Shown here piece by piece: positions 55,656 to 64,000 of a stretch of 64,000 bases of DNA. Under the pieces are notes generated by a model, which had not been told where the DNA came from, did no database searches, and saw only the letters and a list, made by a program, of their open reading frames with translations. This stretch comes from Salipaludibacillus daqingensis (GTDB taxonomy: Bacteria > Bacillota > Bacilli > Bacillales > Salisediminibacteriaceae): NCBI RefSeq assembly GCF_029891575.1, contig NZ_JARZHF010000004.1, forward strand, positions 1 to 64,000. The letters are read 5' to 3'. Position 1 is the first letter of the stretch; the number at the start of each line of letters is the position of its first letter. Made by a program: the position numbers and the translations under genes.

Positions 55656-55743
55656 CCTCATAAAGACTTTATTTAACTTAGAATTTCTGTTAAAACCTAA
55701 CATCGCACGATAAAAATAGCTACTATCGTTCATATTACTTCAT

Positions 55744-55772
55744 AGTTTACCTTTTCTTTTAACGAGAATCAA
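55744..55772 (-). promoter_or_regulatory. Promoter of the valS T-box leader
   Basis: On the minus strand TTGATT (55767-55772) is followed after 17 bp by TAAACT (55744-55749), about 95 bp upstream of the stem I sequence. Both elements match the sigma-A consensus in four of six positions. Confidence 0.55.
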
Positions 55773-55959
55773 TAGTCAGTTACCTCGCTTCATCTGCTTT
55801 TGTTCAGAAGTTTCTCCAACTTTTCCAGAAATCATACAATGATTCACTAATTTCCCCTTACTTAGGACTGGTATTTCATTTGCGTAGTTTTCTACTAATG
55901 AGTCGTGGCTTGTTTTTTCTATTTTCATGTTTAGATGTGCACCTTTGTCGTATTCTTAT

Positions 55960-55989
55960 ACACTTTTCACTAATGAGGCGCATAAATTA
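55960..55989 (+). promoter_or_regulatory. Candidate sporulation (sigma-K-type) promoter
   Basis: ACAC (55960-55963), a 17-bp spacer and CATAAATTA (55981-55989) fit the sigma-K pattern AC-N16/17-CATANNNTA. It lies about 30 bp before the small gene at 56020. With only a short pattern to match this could be chance. The rest of 55773-56019 shows only a degenerate direct repeat ACTAATGAG (55894 and 55969). Confidence 0.35.
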
Positions 55990-56019
55990 CTATAACTCTT
56001 CTGAAAGGGGCGTAGACAA

Positions 56020-56241
56020 ATGAAGAAATTTCCACGCCATACTTTTCGCCGTTCGATGAGAAATAGATTTCCTAAAGCAAATATTCATTGGCGAATGCGA
56101 AAAATGATTGATATTTTCTATCAGTTGTTGCTTCCTTTAATTATTTTTCAATTAATTCGTACACTGCTTATTCCAACGACATTCGATGTCATTTTGCTTA
56201 CTTTTTTTGTGGTACTTTACGTGCTTTATTGGAAGTCATGA
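56020..56241 (+). CDS. Small basic membrane protein of unknown function
   Basis: A 73-residue protein. The first 30 residues are very basic (KKFPRHTFRRSMRNRF and onwards), followed by two hydrophobic helices (about 33-50 and 53-71). GAAAGGGGCG precedes the ATG. I do not recognise the family. It lies alone on the plus strand between the divergent valS leader and a terminator. A sporulation-type promoter may precede it, which would fit the spore genes next door. Confidence 0.7.
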   Translation: MKKFPRHTFRRSMRNRFPKANIHWRMRKMIDIFYQLLLPLIIFQLIRTLLIPTTFDVILLTFFVVLYVLYWKS

Positions 56242-56255
56242 AGAAGATAGTCAAT

Positions 56256-56287
56256 AAAAAACGGATCACCTTTTGTGAACCGTTTTC
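56256..56287. terminator. Terminator between convergent genes
   Basis: AAAACGG(A)TCAC and GTGA(A)CCGTTTT pair around a CTTTT loop. T runs lie on both sides, so it can close both the small gene and the YsxE-like operon. Confidence 0.8.
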
Positions 56288-56293
56288 TAACTC

Positions 56294-57304
56294 TTATGGA
56301 TGATTAGGGAATAGAGCATTCATTAACCGCTGAATACGATTCATTGTTAAAACTCTTCTCTCTAACTGCATCACCATATGAATCTCTGACTTTGTTCGTT
56401 GAGGGTCGGTATAATGATCTATCATTTGATAAATATTTTCAGGAAAAGCTAAATAGCTGATAAATAAATGCTTTTCTTCATCAAAAAATGCAAAGTTCTT
56501 CTCGTAAATAGTAAGCCAGTGCTGTCCTTCCAATTCATCCCAAGGCCGAACTTGGAAAAAATGTCGGAATAGTAATGCTAAATCTCTGGCAGGCGTATCA
56601 AGCACAGCCTTTTCAAAATTAAGAAAATAAGCCGTACCATTTTCATCAAACCGGGTATGATTTCTTATAGGTTTTCCGTGACATAAAACACGACGGATTT
56701 TCTTTTTTTCTTTTGATTTTTCCAACCATTTCTGTAAATGCCTTTCAGCTTGTTGAGCCATAAACGACGTTCGTTCAAAATGAGTTAATAATGTTAATTC
56801 AAAGGGAGAGTAATAAGTATGTTGCTCGATTGTATCTACATACTTTTCAATTTCTAGTTTTCTTCGATCCCACCTGTTTTTCAAATTTTGATAAGAATCA
56901 TCTAACGAATCCCTATCTCCGTTCTGTGTTTTTTCTGTTAAGCCATGTAATTTTGCCAATTCTTCAACCATTGTTTCTTCAGGTTGAAGTTGGGAATTTA
57001 CCTGTTGACGATCTTCATACCAAGGCATGAGATAATGCGTATACTCCCCATCACTTACCACATAATCTCCGTACTTCGTCTGTAAAACTGGAACGACAAA
57101 CGGAAATCCATCGCGGTCCAATTTTCGAAGCACATAAATAAACCAATCGGCTTCCCCTCTAGTCATCTTCGTTCGCTTAAGAGCAAACGTTCCGTGATTC
57201 GTTTCAACTTTGAACACTTTTCCATGTGTTTCAATATGATTTGGATAAAGATCATATTGAAATAGAATCGCTCCAATCGATTGTTGTCTCGTTATATCGT
57301 TCAT
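56294..57304 (-). CDS. ysxE: YsxE-like spore coat-associated kinase-fold protein
   Basis: A 336-residue protein of the CotS/YsxE family with the aminoglycoside-phosphotransferase fold. The ATP-binding lobe shows GKVFKVETNHGTFALKRTK and the hinge HYLMPWYEDR. The catalytic motif reads LCHGKPIRNHTRF, where an active kinase has H-x-D-x-x-x-x-N, and the DFG-like position is FLNFEKA. Both aspartates are therefore missing and it looks like a pseudokinase. Position after spoVID matches B. subtilis ysxE. It overlaps the upstream gene by 4 bp. Confidence 0.85.
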   Translation of the reverse strand: MNDITRQQSIGAILFQYDLYPNHIETHGKVFKVETNHGTFALKRTKMTRGEADWFIYVLRKLDRDGFPFVVPVLQTKYGDYVVSDGEYTHYLMPWYEDRQQVNSQLQPEETMVEELAKLHGLTEKTQNGDRDSLDDSYQNLKNRWDRRKLEIEKYVDTIEQHTYYSPFELTLLTHFERTSFMAQQAERHLQKWLEKSKEKKKIRRVLCHGKPIRNHTRFDENGTAYFLNFEKAVLDTPARDLALLFRHFFQVRPWDELEGQHWLTIYEKNFAFFDEEKHLFISYLAFPENIYQMIDHYTDPQRTKSEIHMVMQLERRVLTMNRIQRLMNALFPNHP

Positions 57305-58191
57305 GAAACCTGCTCCTTTATATCAATTACACGATCCGCAATGTGTTCAACAATCTTTTTTGAAATATCCCATTGTCGACAGAGTTCATCTAATTTTATA
57401 TCAACTTCTTCGGCACTTCTGTTTTCATGGTACCATTCACCAAATGATATAAATTCATTTGGATAAACAAAATAGGCTAGTATCAACTTTCCTTTATCAT
57501 TTTCAAAAGAATACGTCTCATTTAAACCATCTAATAACGTATCTAGTTTACTTTCACCGTATTCTGAAACCCACTCCCTTAAACAAGAACAGAGCATATC
57601 GACGGAACTATCTATCTCTCTTTCGTTATTTTGCCAAAATAATTGACCTTGAACACTTCTAGCTTGGTTTAATGATCCTACTTTAGCAACTTTATTAACA
57701 TTAACAGGGCAACCTTTCAATATTTGCTGCGCTTTTCTTTCACGACGGATCGCTTCCTTTTCCATCTTTTGAACGATTGGTCTTGATAAGGGTAAGGAAG
57801 CAGGAACAGCATTCATTCTCCCGACTGTCTCGTCTTCAGAAGGTCGATGACATTCCATATCAATATTGGCATAAGTTCCTAAGAATCGTCCCATTTCGAA
57901 AGGATGATCTGAAACCGGAAATAAAGATTCTATCACATCGTGGACTGTGATCCAGCCAATATCGGTAGCTAAAGCTTGCTCCCCATTGTTTGTTCGAATA
58001 ACCCGATCAGTAAGCACTCCTGCCTCTTTTGAAAGCTTTTCCCTCCAGTGGATGTGCCAGTTTAGATCATTCTCATCCTTCCATAATGCGACTGCTTTTT
58101 TCCCTTTATCGGTTTGTATAACTTTGTTTTTTTCGTGCCATGATATTTCCTGAAATGGGTAATTATTTTCAATGTGATAGAGCTGGATCAT
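57301..58191 (-). CDS. Kinase-fold-like spore protein of unclear family
   Basis: A 296-residue protein lying between spoVID and ysxE and overlapping ysxE by 4 bp. Its N-terminal part (AVALWKDENDLNWHIHWREK, then ATDIGWITVHDVIESLFPV and FEMGRFLGTYANIDM) resembles the small lobe and hinge of CotS-type proteins, but no catalytic motif is visible. It may be a diverged paralogue of YsxE. AGGGGAGGGG precedes the ATG. Function unknown; a spore-envelope role is inferred from its neighbours. Confidence 0.7.
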   Translation of the reverse strand: MIQLYHIENNYPFQEISWHEKNKVIQTDKGKKAVALWKDENDLNWHIHWREKLSKEAGVLTDRVIRTNNGEQALATDIGWITVHDVIESLFPVSDHPFEMGRFLGTYANIDMECHRPSEDETVGRMNAVPASLPLSRPIVQKMEKEAIRRERKAQQILKGCPVNVNKVAKVGSLNQARSVQGQLFWQNNEREIDSSVDMLCSCLREWVSEYGESKLDTLLDGLNETYSFENDKGKLILAYFVYPNEFISFGEWYHENRSAEEVDIKLDELCRQWDISKKIVEHIADRVIDIKEQVS

Positions 58192-58206
58192 GCCATACCC
58201 CTCCCC

Positions 58207-59682
58207 TTAATCGGATGAGGACGATTTCCGCACAGGAATATATAGGATCTGTCCTTCAGAGACTTGCTCATCCTTCAACCTATTCATCCTTTTTATTTGA
58301 GTCACTTCCAGTTTGTAACGATTAGCTATCACATCGAGGGACTCTCCATCTTGCACAATACACATCCGAAGCTTAGAATAGGCTTCTTCTTCTTCATTAT
58401 TTGCAAGCATTTTCGTTAAATAAAGGGCATTTTCACTTTCAGATTCCGTTTTCTCTTCTACTTGTTTATCATCTAAGTCTGTATCAAGCTCTTCTTCGAC
58501 TACTTCGGCTCTCTCTGCCTCCTGCTCTTCTTCAGGAACTCGATTAGCTAACTTTTTCAAAGTTTCGTTAGATTTAGCTTCCTCTGTTTTTGTTTCTTCC
58601 TTTTGATCTAGTCTATAGCTCGCTTCAGAGTCAGAAGTAACAGGTACATCATTCTGTTTCTCACGTTCGGATTCAAGCTCCTCTAAATTTTCGCTTTCTA
58701 TATCTAGACCAACTCTTTTAAGCGGTTCTGCAGCTTCAGAAGGTATGGAGTCAACGCTTTCTCGTAAGCTAGTTTCCGTACTCTCTCCTTGATGCACAAC
58801 GTTTGTTTCCGTATTTGAATCATCTGTAGTACTTCCCTCTTCTTCTATTTCCCCATATACTTCTTGACTATTTTCAACGTATCGATCACTATATGAACCT
58901 CCGCTATCATCATTAGAAACATTAGAAAGATCTTCATTCTCCCACTTCGGGCCATCTTCTGATTTACTCGCTTTAAAAACGACCTGAGGTTGACGTTTCA
59001 CATCTTCTTTATACGTTTCCTCTTCCACTTCAGGTATAAATGATTCTTCTTGCTCATCGTCAAACTGGTCTTCCGAGAACTCTTGATTTGGGTCAAACGG
59101 TGGTGTTTCTGTCTGGGTATCAAATGTTTCTGAATCCAGCTCCGATATGTCATTCCTACGCTGTTCAAATGAGAAAGACCTCTCCCCCTCAAATTCATAG
59201 CCGTCTGCTTGTTCCTGATTAACACTCGATTCTTCGGAACGTACACCATGGATGGCAAGTTCAGCAATGATCTCCAAACAATTCTTATCTGGAAAGTTGT
59301 AATCAAAGTCCTGAACAATCACATCAATGTCTTCTAACCGATCAATTCTTTCTTTAGGAATAGTGACATCGATCGGAAATTGATGACTGATTTCACCGAT
59401 CCCTTCTTCAGATAACGATACTTCTTCAACGGACTTGAAAAATGCGCGGCTAGATAATGATTCTCCACTGTTTTCGTCCTCTTGTTCCTCTTCCTGCTCT
59501 GTTGGACGATACTCACCATGGAGATGAAGCATTCCCCTAAGACAAACTTCCCCATCCGATTCATCAATGGTAATATCTGGTTCTAATGATAATGACATTA
59601 GCTCATCCACTCTTTTTCCTCGATCAAGTAAGATGGATTCTTTCATAGAAAAAGATAATGACGAAAATCCTTCTTGTGCCAA
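58207..59682 (-). CDS. spoVID: SpoVID, spore coat morphogenetic protein
   Basis: A 491-residue protein. The N-terminal region (about 1-60, SFSMKESILLDRGKRVDELM and DGEVCLRGMLHLHGEY) and following segment to about 180 match the conserved SpoVID domain. A long acidic, low-complexity middle (about 180-430) follows, then a C-terminal LysM domain (about 440-487, VQDGESLDVIANRYKLEVTQ). It directs encasement of the spore by coat proteins. The start is a TTG at 59682 behind GGAGG. First gene of the spoVID-ysxE group. Confidence 0.92.
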   Translation of the reverse strand: MAQEGFSSLSFSMKESILLDRGKRVDELMSLSLEPDITIDESDGEVCLRGMLHLHGEYRPTEQEEEQEDENSGESLSSRAFFKSVEEVSLSEEGIGEISHQFPIDVTIPKERIDRLEDIDVIVQDFDYNFPDKNCLEIIAELAIHGVRSEESSVNQEQADGYEFEGERSFSFEQRRNDISELDSETFDTQTETPPFDPNQEFSEDQFDDEQEESFIPEVEEETYKEDVKRQPQVVFKASKSEDGPKWENEDLSNVSNDDSGGSYSDRYVENSQEVYGEIEEEGSTTDDSNTETNVVHQGESTETSLRESVDSIPSEAAEPLKRVGLDIESENLEELESEREKQNDVPVTSDSEASYRLDQKEETKTEEAKSNETLKKLANRVPEEEQEAERAEVVEEELDTDLDDKQVEEKTESESENALYLTKMLANNEEEEAYSKLRMCIVQDGESLDVIANRYKLEVTQIKRMNRLKDEQVSEGQILYIPVRKSSSSD

Positions 59683-59933
59683 TGTTATTCCTCCTCTTCT
59701 GGACGATCTAAATTCAACCCGTTTTCAGGGGCAATTTCTCGCTGTCCTACAGTTTTACATACATAGACTCATACGATACAGTTCTATGAGAAAAACAGCT
59801 TGATTATGCCTATGATTAGATTTTTTATCCAAAGAGAAGTGTCATTGCACATGAAGGATATGGAGTATTTACTGTAATATTTTTAGTTTTATACGATTAT
59901 TTCCCATGGATACCCGTCTTGCTCATAGCTAGA

Positions 59934-60386
59934 CTAACGAGTTCGGTCGGTAAATAGCTTTATGAAATATGCATGCGAAGAACGAATTTTTTCTGGTAAA
60001 TAATCCATGTGAAAGAATTTTAAATCTAACGTTTCATCTAAATCTATCGTTAATTCCCCAGAAAATCGGTCTGTATAATACAATACAGTTACGGCATAAT
60101 ATGGATCACCGTTTGGTGCAACAACATAATACTTTTCTCCTGAGAAAACATCAAATTTATGTAAATGATCCGTTTCCAGAGTTAAGCCTGTTTCCTCCTT
60201 GACTTCTCTCATCACTGTTTCTTCAAAACTTTCACCAACTTCCATTAACCCACCCGGTAACCCCCAGTCTCCGTCATTTCTTTTTTGCAATAATACATTA
60301 TCCTTTTCATAAATGATCGCCGCTGCCCCAGGAAGAATTAGCGTTTCATTTCCTACCTTTTTTCTTAATTTTTGGTAATAACTCAC
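59934..60386 (-). CDS. Nudix hydrolase
   Basis: A 150-residue protein with a complete Nudix box GGLMEVGESFEETVMREVKEETGL (positions 62-85 approximately; the catalytic Glu residues lie in REVKEE). It hydrolyses a nucleoside diphosphate linked to another group; the substrate is unknown. I chose the GTG at 60386 (SYYQKLRKKVGN) since AAAAGGAGAG lies seven bases upstream; an ATG at 60416 is upstream of that site. Confidence 0.92.
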   Translation of the reverse strand: MSYYQKLRKKVGNETLILPGAAAIIYEKDNVLLQKRNDGDWGLPGGLMEVGESFEETVMREVKEETGLTLETDHLHKFDVFSGEKYYVVAPNGDPYYAVTVLYYTDRFSGELTIDLDETLDLKFFHMDYLPEKIRSSHAYFIKLFTDRTR

Positions 60387-60510
60387 TTCTAAACTCTCCT
60401 TTTGGCACTGATTCATTTCTATAAGAACCCTTTACAGCGCCTAAAATTTTTACTCTTCTTCTATTTTAATATGTTTTGATACCTTTTTGGTTATCTTAAG
60501 GAATTAACTG

Positions 60511-60542
60511 AAAAAAACCACGAAATCTCTTTCGTGGTTTTT
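60511..60542 (-). terminator. Terminator after the OsmC-like gene
   Basis: A perfect stem AAAACCACGAAA / TTTCGTGGTTTT with a 3-4 base loop and T runs on both sides lies 12 bp after the stop. Confidence 0.9.
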
Positions 60543-60553
60543 AAAAATATACT

Positions 60554-61009
60554 TTATTTATTTACAGGTGGGGTTAAAATGACATTGTTTAATTTAACGT
60601 TTACGTGGTCACCTATCGTATCACCAACTGGACATTTGCTTTCAACAAATTTAATGAATTCGTCCACTTTTTCCCTGGAAGCATCGGTAACAATATGAAT
60701 ATTGTAACGAATATCAGAGTACCCTGGTCTAACATCGGACACATTCATAAACCCATCCGTATCAAGATCACCTTCTAGTTCTACCCAAAACTCTTCAAGC
60801 TGTACATCGAACTTTTTTGCATATACTCGTGCAACAATCGACTGACATGCACCTAGTGCAGCAAGAAGAACCTCAACAGGGTTCATTCCTGTATCTGTTC
60901 CACCTAAACTTTCTGGTTCATCAATTGTCAACTCAAAATTTCTTGATTTTGCAATCACCTTTGTCCCTTCCTGTAAGTGGGCTGAGGCTTGAAATGTGGC
61001 TTTTGGCAT
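60554..61009 (-). CDS. OsmC/Ohr family protein
   Basis: A 151-residue protein of the OsmC superfamily. GGTDTGMNPVEVLLAALGACQSIVARVYAKK carries the first redox Cys, and ESKCPVGDTI carries the second, so a thiol peroxidase acting on organic peroxides is likely. The subfamily (YhfA-like) is not certain. AGGAGGAG precedes the ATG. Stands alone. Confidence 0.9.
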   Translation of the reverse strand: MPKATFQASAHLQEGTKVIAKSRNFELTIDEPESLGGTDTGMNPVEVLLAALGACQSIVARVYAKKFDVQLEEFWVELEGDLDTDGFMNVSDVRPGYSDIRYNIHIVTDASREKVDEFIKFVESKCPVGDTIGDHVNVKLNNVILTPPVNK

Positions 61010-61389
61010 AAAATACTCCTCCTCAAATTGATGTCTTCATACTTTCATTTTAGACTTCTTTCAACAAATAATCTGTGTATTTATTGTGAAATATTGAGCA
61101 TTATGTTACTTTTGCACAAATAATTCTTTTGCCTCAGCAATAAACATTATTTCTTTTTGCAAATGAGCGGATGCTAGAATGTCGTTTTAGTCATATGATT
61201 TTCTTCCTTCAAACATTAATCAAATACAAATTTACTTTTCACTAAAAAAACATTCCGTATACACATTGAAAAAATGAAGATTCTTTGTGTTTCATTCATT
61301 TATTACTCAATTTCTTGAATATCTGTTAAAGTCTTATCAACTATTGTATAATTTCTGGAAACGCTAGTTTCATAGATTGGAGGATTTTT
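61010..61389. other. Divergent intergenic region upstream of the sigma factor gene
   Basis: There is no gene here. A perfect TATAAT (61347-61352) lies 38 bp before the sigma factor start, but the region 16-18 bp upstream (TGTTAA) is a poor -35. I see no ECF-type GGAAC/CGTC pair at proper spacing. Confidence 0.4.
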
Positions 61390-61860
61390 GTGATTCAACT
61401 TGGAAGAAAAAACAACGTATCTTATATTATTCGAGCTTTGAGAAGTAACAATGTTCTTCCGCTACTTGAATGGTTAAAAAAGAATACTACAACCTTTTAT
61501 AAAATCGGTTGGGCTTACTTCAATAATGATGACGAAATAGAACTAGTATTTTTAAAAACGACACTCCATGCTTGTGAAAATGTCGATCAACTAGCCGATT
61601 CGTCACATTTTGAACGCTGGCTTATCAACATTTATCTCGAGATTTCTGAAAAAGATCAAACAGTGGATCGAAAAAGTGATTCAAATCTAAAAATGAAAGA
61701 GTTGTTAACCGTTCTTGATTCAACAACAAGAAAAATGATCGTTCTTCGTGAATATGGCAATTATTCTTTCCAACATATTGCAAACATTTTAGACGTTTCT
61801 GAATTCAAGGTTAAATCAAACATCTACAAAGGATTGAAATACATAAACACTTGTTATTAA
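61390..61860 (+). CDS. ECF-like RNA polymerase sigma factor
   Basis: A 156-residue protein. The C-terminal part is a sigma region 4 (about 108-152, VLDSTTRKMIVLREYGNYSF and HIANILDVSEFKVKSNIYKG), which contacts the -35 element. The N-terminal half only loosely resembles region 2: helices are present (EIELVFLKTTLHACENV) but the usual AF-RA-N motif is not. The start is a GTG behind GGAGG. It is followed by an anti-sigma gene, which supports the assignment. Confidence 0.8.
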   Translation: MIQLGRKNNVSYIIRALRSNNVLPLLEWLKKNTTTFYKIGWAYFNNDDEIELVFLKTTLHACENVDQLADSSHFERWLINIYLEISEKDQTVDRKSDSNLKMKELLTVLDSTTRKMIVLREYGNYSFQHIANILDVSEFKVKSNIYKGLKYINTCY

Positions 61861-61875
61861 TGTGAGGTGACAACA

Positions 61876-63489
61876 ATGAATTGTGAACAATGTAGAAACT
61901 ACTTGCTTGATTATCTCGATAAAGAGTTAATAAAGAAAGAGTATCATCAAGTGACAATGCATTTAAATCAGTGCACTACTTGCCAAGAAGAATTGGATGA
62001 ACTATCAAATACAGTCAATGATTTTCGGAGCGAATCAAAGCTCGTTGAAGTTTCGGATAATATTATTTCTCGAGTCGAAACACAAATACCAAAAGAAAAA
62101 CAATTAGTAAAACAAACGTTAAGTCTCAAGCACACGCTTGGAATATCTAGCTTAGCTGTCATATCATCGTTTATTATCGCTCTGTTTACGTCTCCAGGCT
62201 TTTACTATTGGTTCGTAGACATTACCCCTATGAGTTATGATCATGTAGAAAGAGCGATTGCTGAAGGCTATGGTGAGGAACTTCACCTCGTAGAAGAAGA
62301 CAATGATATTCGGATATCTTTTACAAAGGTTATTGCAGATGAGTTAGCTACCCACTTATATTATGAAATTGAAGATTTATCAAAAGAACAGTTATATACG
62401 TTTCAAAATATATATCATATAAATGTTACAAATGGAGAAGACGTATGGCCTGACTCCCTATCTGGAAATCAACAACAATATGTTAGTCAATCTCACGATT
62501 ATTTACCTAGTGATGAAGAATACATACAAAAGGGAAGAATTGAATTTATGCCTATCGAAGATTCACAAGCCGAATTAGAGCTAATGTTTGATTCACTCAT
62601 AGAACTTCCTGATGATAATGAGTTAAACGAGGTCGATCCCTCTCAAGGATATAGTTTTGAACAAACCGCAGGGAATTGGTCCTTTAAAATTCCTGTAGCA
62701 AAATCTCCGATTAAAGAATATGATTTATTTGATCAAACGGAAGAAATAGAAGGAAATGATTTTACTTTCCGAAAGTTATCCGTCGGTCCAACGAAAACGG
62801 TGTTAGCGTTTCGACAAAATATGATTAAAACAAGTGATTCTATGCACTATCATGGACTAGCCCCTACTGCTCTCTACATCGATGATAAACGTTTTGATTA
62901 TCCGAATCCAAATAGCAGATACGGTTACCTCCATGCTCAGTTCCAAGACTCTTTCGAAAGGATCGCATTTGAATCCGTATATTTCGAAAATCTTAATGAC
63001 CTCTCTTTCCAATTTGATTTTGCTTCTCGAAGCGCGAACAAAAGAACGGAAATTGATTTGGATGTTGATCAAAGCTATCCTTACGAGGTCGACTATTTAG
63101 ATTTATCATTTACGATTGAAGAACTTTCGATAGAGGATGAAAGTATGACAGTTATTATAGAAGATAAGTACTATCCTGAAAGAACTCATGAATCAATCCA
63201 TTTTTCTACACTTATTGAGTACCGAAATATTGAGACTTCTCACCATCAAGAAACGGTTATCATGGATGAACATGGGAATGAGCATGAATTTATACACGAA
63301 TATCATATGAACATGATAGATAATCCAAGGTTTTTCACAACGAAATATGAAATGCTTTTGGAAGCAAACGATGGTGAAAAAATTGAGGACTCTCAGCTTA
63401 TTATTGATGGATACAATGAGACAATTCCCTTAGATTATCAAATTGCAATCGAACGAATAGAAGAAATTTCTCATGAACGAGATGATTGA
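61876..63489 (+). CDS. Membrane anti-sigma factor with zinc finger and large outer domain
   Basis: A 537-residue protein. The cytoplasmic N-terminus (about 1-85) has the zinc-binding anti-sigma motif (MHLNQCTTCQEEL, His-x3-Cys-x2-Cys, with further Cys in NCEQCRNYL). One membrane helix (about 88-110) and a 420-residue extracytoplasmic beta-rich domain, DUF4179-like in outline, follow. It would hold the sigma factor until an outer signal releases it. GAGGTGA before the ATG at 61876 sets the start. It lies 15 bp after the sigma gene. Confidence 0.85.
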   Translation: MNCEQCRNYLLDYLDKELIKKEYHQVTMHLNQCTTCQEELDELSNTVNDFRSESKLVEVSDNIISRVETQIPKEKQLVKQTLSLKHTLGISSLAVISSFIIALFTSPGFYYWFVDITPMSYDHVERAIAEGYGEELHLVEEDNDIRISFTKVIADELATHLYYEIEDLSKEQLYTFQNIYHINVTNGEDVWPDSLSGNQQQYVSQSHDYLPSDEEYIQKGRIEFMPIEDSQAELELMFDSLIELPDDNELNEVDPSQGYSFEQTAGNWSFKIPVAKSPIKEYDLFDQTEEIEGNDFTFRKLSVGPTKTVLAFRQNMIKTSDSMHYHGLAPTALYIDDKRFDYPNPNSRYGYLHAQFQDSFERIAFESVYFENLNDLSFQFDFASRSANKRTEIDLDVDQSYPYEVDYLDLSFTIEELSIEDESMTVIIEDKYYPERTHESIHFSTLIEYRNIETSHHQETVIMDEHGNEHEFIHEYHMNMIDNPRFFTTKYEMLLEANDGEKIEDSQLIIDGYNETIPLDYQIAIERIEEISHERDD

Positions 63490-63507
63490 AAAGACGCTCT
63501 TAATAAC

Positions 63508-63537
63508 GAAAAGGCTCCGCATAAATGCGGAGCCTTT
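63508..63537. terminator. Bidirectional terminator between anti-sigma and hemL
   Basis: A perfect 13-bp stem AAAGGCTCCGCAT / ATGCGGAGCCTTT with an AA loop lies between convergent genes, with a short T-rich tail on both strands. Confidence 0.88.
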
Positions 63538-63554
63538 CTCGTTTCATTTTTGAC

Positions 63555-64000
63555 TTAACCTCTAATAGTAGCAAATGCTTTCTCTGCTGCTTCAATCGTG
63601 CGGTCAATATCTTCTTCTGTATGTTTCGTTGATAAGAACATTCCTTCAAACTGAGAAGGCGGTAAAGACACACCGTTTTCAAGCATTAGTCGGAAATACT
63701 GTTTGAACATATTAAGATCTGAACTAGAAGCCGTTTCAAAGTTAACAACTTTCTCGTTCGTTAAGAAAAAGCCAACCATCGATCCTGCTCTCGTCACATA
63801 ATGAGGAATATCATGCTTTTTCGCTGCTGCTGCTAACCCTTCAGCAAGGCGATCACCGATACGGTCAAAATGCTTGTAACTCTCTGGAGTTAGTTGGCTA
63901 ATCGTTTCATACCCTGCAGACATCGCTAACGGATTACCGGAAAGTGTCCCTGCTTGATAAATATTTCCTGCCGGTGCGATACGTTCCATAATTTCTCGTT
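63555..64000 (-). CDS. hemL: Glutamate-1-semialdehyde 2,1-aminomutase, C-terminal part
   Basis: The last 148 codons of a gene entering from the right edge. [22 protein letters not shown] and [24 protein letters not shown] match the C-terminal third of HemL, which makes 5-aminolevulinate for haem. The PLP-binding Lys lies upstream, outside the window. An in-frame ATG at 63989 is internal. Position next to the spoVID group matches B. subtilis. Confidence 0.95.
   Translation of the reverse strand, partial: REIMERIAPAGNIYQAGTLSGNPLAMSAGYETISQLTPESYKHFDRIGDRLAEGLAAAAKKHDIPHYVTRAGSMVGFFLTNEKVVNFETASSSDLNMFKQYFRLMLENGVSLPPSQFEGMFLSTKHTEEDIDRTIEAAEKAFATIRG

Overview
The window looks like the chromosome of a low-GC, endospore-forming member of the Bacillaceae. 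The sporulation genes spoIIB, spoIVFA, spoIVFB and spoVID are present, together with a T-box upstream of valS and a ribosomal L21 leader. Right to left, the minus strand follows the gene order known from Bacillus subtilis: hemL, spoVID, ysxE, valS, folC, comC/pilD, spoIIB, maf, radC, mreBCD, minCD, spoIVFA-spoIVFB, rplU, prp, rpmA. Accessory blocks are inserted into this backbone. Species cannot be named from the sequence; an alkaliphilic or halotolerant Bacillus relative is an inference from the strongly acidic exported domains.

Region 1-7000: the 5' end of a tnpB-like transposase gene, a PAS-GGDEF-EAL c-di-GMP enzyme, two small proteins, alanine dehydrogenase, a membrane chemoreceptor and a DUF1516/YisL-type membrane protein. 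Region 7000-12500: a complete phosphate operon pstS-pstC-pstA-pstB-phoU, followed by an OmpR/PhoB-type regulator that has lost its phosphoacceptor aspartate. Three PhoP-box-like hexamers lie upstream of pstS. Region 12700-18100: an MBL-fold hydrolase, rpmA-prp-rplU with an L21 leader, RNase G, and spoIVFA-spoIVFB.

Region 18100-23400: a sugar ABC transporter (binding protein and two permeases, no ATPase) with a LacI-family regulator. A promoter, a cre-like site and two related ATCGAT-centred operators can be read directly. Region 23500-31000: minCD, mreBCD, radC, maf and an inserted aspartate ammonia-lyase gene. Region 31000-40350: spoIIB and a type IV pilus cluster pilB-pilT-pilC-pilA-pilD(comC)-pilM-pilN-pilO. 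Region 40600-47900: a G5-domain protein with a long acidic tail, a small membrane protein, a membrane GAF-GGDEF diguanylate cyclase, folC, and a divergent pair of RimK-type ATP-grasp ligases.

Region 47900-51750: a Lia-type envelope-stress operon (liaI-H-F-S-R) preceded by six direct repeats spaced exactly 21 bp. Region 51780-64000: D-amino acid transaminase, valS with its T-box, a small basic membrane protein, two kinase-like spore proteins, spoVID, Nudix, OsmC, an ECF-like sigma factor with a large membrane anti-sigma factor, and the C-terminal part of hemL.

Three proteins link the window to cyclic di-GMP: the GGDEF-EAL enzyme, the GAF-GGDEF cyclase and a PilB ATPase carrying an MshEN-type domain. 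Starts were moved downstream from the longest frame wherever a clear Shine-Dalgarno sequence decided the case. No rRNA, tRNA, CRISPR array or prophage was seen.
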